A stretch of DNA of 5,881 nt, taken from Janthinobacterium sp. (lineage in GTDB: Bacteria; Pseudomonadota; Gammaproteobacteria; Burkholderiales; Burkholderiaceae_D). Below, one piece after another: positions 5,840 to 5,881 of the stretch (positions are counted from its first letter, which is position 1; each line of letters starts with the position of its first letter). Where the stretch lies: contig DMYQ01000278.1 of the NCBI GenBank assembly GCA_003482555.1, forward strand, positions 1 to 5,881, written 5' to 3'. Position numbers and translations under genes: made by a program. The notes under the pieces were generated by a model. The model ran no database searches, was not told where the DNA came from, and was given only the letters and a program-made list of their open reading frames with translations.

Positions 5840-5881
5840 CTACCAGCGCAGGATTTTGCCCGGATTCATGATGTTGTGCGG
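5840..5881 (-). CDS. C-terminal end of an FAD-linked oxidase (partial)
   Basis: Only the last 13 codons and the TAG stop (5840-5842) are in the window; the rest lies beyond 5881. They read PHNIMNPGKILRW. The pattern P-H-x-I-M-N-P-G-K is the hallmark C-terminus of the vanillyl-alcohol-oxidase-type FAD-binding oxidoreductases, which include glycolate oxidase GlcD, D-lactate dehydrogenase and D-2-hydroxyglutarate dehydrogenase. Which of these it is cannot be told from the tail. It runs in the same direction as hipBA, but 171 bases and a candidate hipBA promoter separate them. Confidence 0.8.
   Translation of the reverse strand, partial: PHNIMNPGKILRW

Overview
The window suggests a GC-rich Gram-negative proteobacterium, most likely a betaproteobacterium of the Oxalobacteraceae type (Massilia/Janthinobacterium/Duganella-like). 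This is inferred from the style of the large TonB-dependent receptor, the high-GC codon use and the gene assortment; no marker gene is present to prove it. Five complete genes and the last 13 codons of a sixth can be supported.

Layout. (1) 31-2409, minus strand: a TonB-dependent outer-membrane receptor with a GTG start and a strong ribosome binding site. Its upstream region (2410-2572) holds a plausible promoter and two LacI-like palindromes with central CG, which hints at control by a sugar-type repressor. (2) 2573-3376, minus: a divergent PhzF-fold protein that keeps the catalytic-region His and Asp but seems to lack the family's catalytic Glu. Its stop codon lies in a 12-bp tandem duplication. 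(3) 3377-3546: a divergent intergenic region with two overlapping, mutually exclusive inverted repeats. (4) 3547-4014, plus: a GNAT acetyltransferase. (5) 4098-5668, minus: a hipB-hipA toxin-antitoxin operon. hipB has a TTG start, and hipA follows with a 4-base ATGA overlap. (6) 5669-5839: an AT-rich promoter/operator region for hipBA with several dyads. (7) 5840-5881, minus: the C-terminal tail of an FAD-linked oxidase.

How the parts relate. The receptor, PhzF-like and GNAT genes look like ordinary high-GC chromosomal genes with no obvious shared pathway. The hipBA module is visibly lower in GC: one counted 60-base row in hipA is 31/60 G+C and the two rows upstream of hipB are 23/60 and 22/60, against 41/60 in a receptor row and 45/60 in a GNAT row. 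A perfect 12-bp direct repeat sits just after the GNAT stop (4015-4026) and just after the FAD-oxidase stop (5826-5837), bracketing hipBA. This fits insertion of a toxin-antitoxin cassette between two older genes, but 12 bp is short enough to arise by chance in such GC-rich DNA. I found no rRNA, tRNA, CRISPR array or insertion sequence, and no clearly novel system. The most worthwhile leads are the hipBA island boundaries and operators, the altered PhzF active site, and the LacI-like operators at the receptor promoter.
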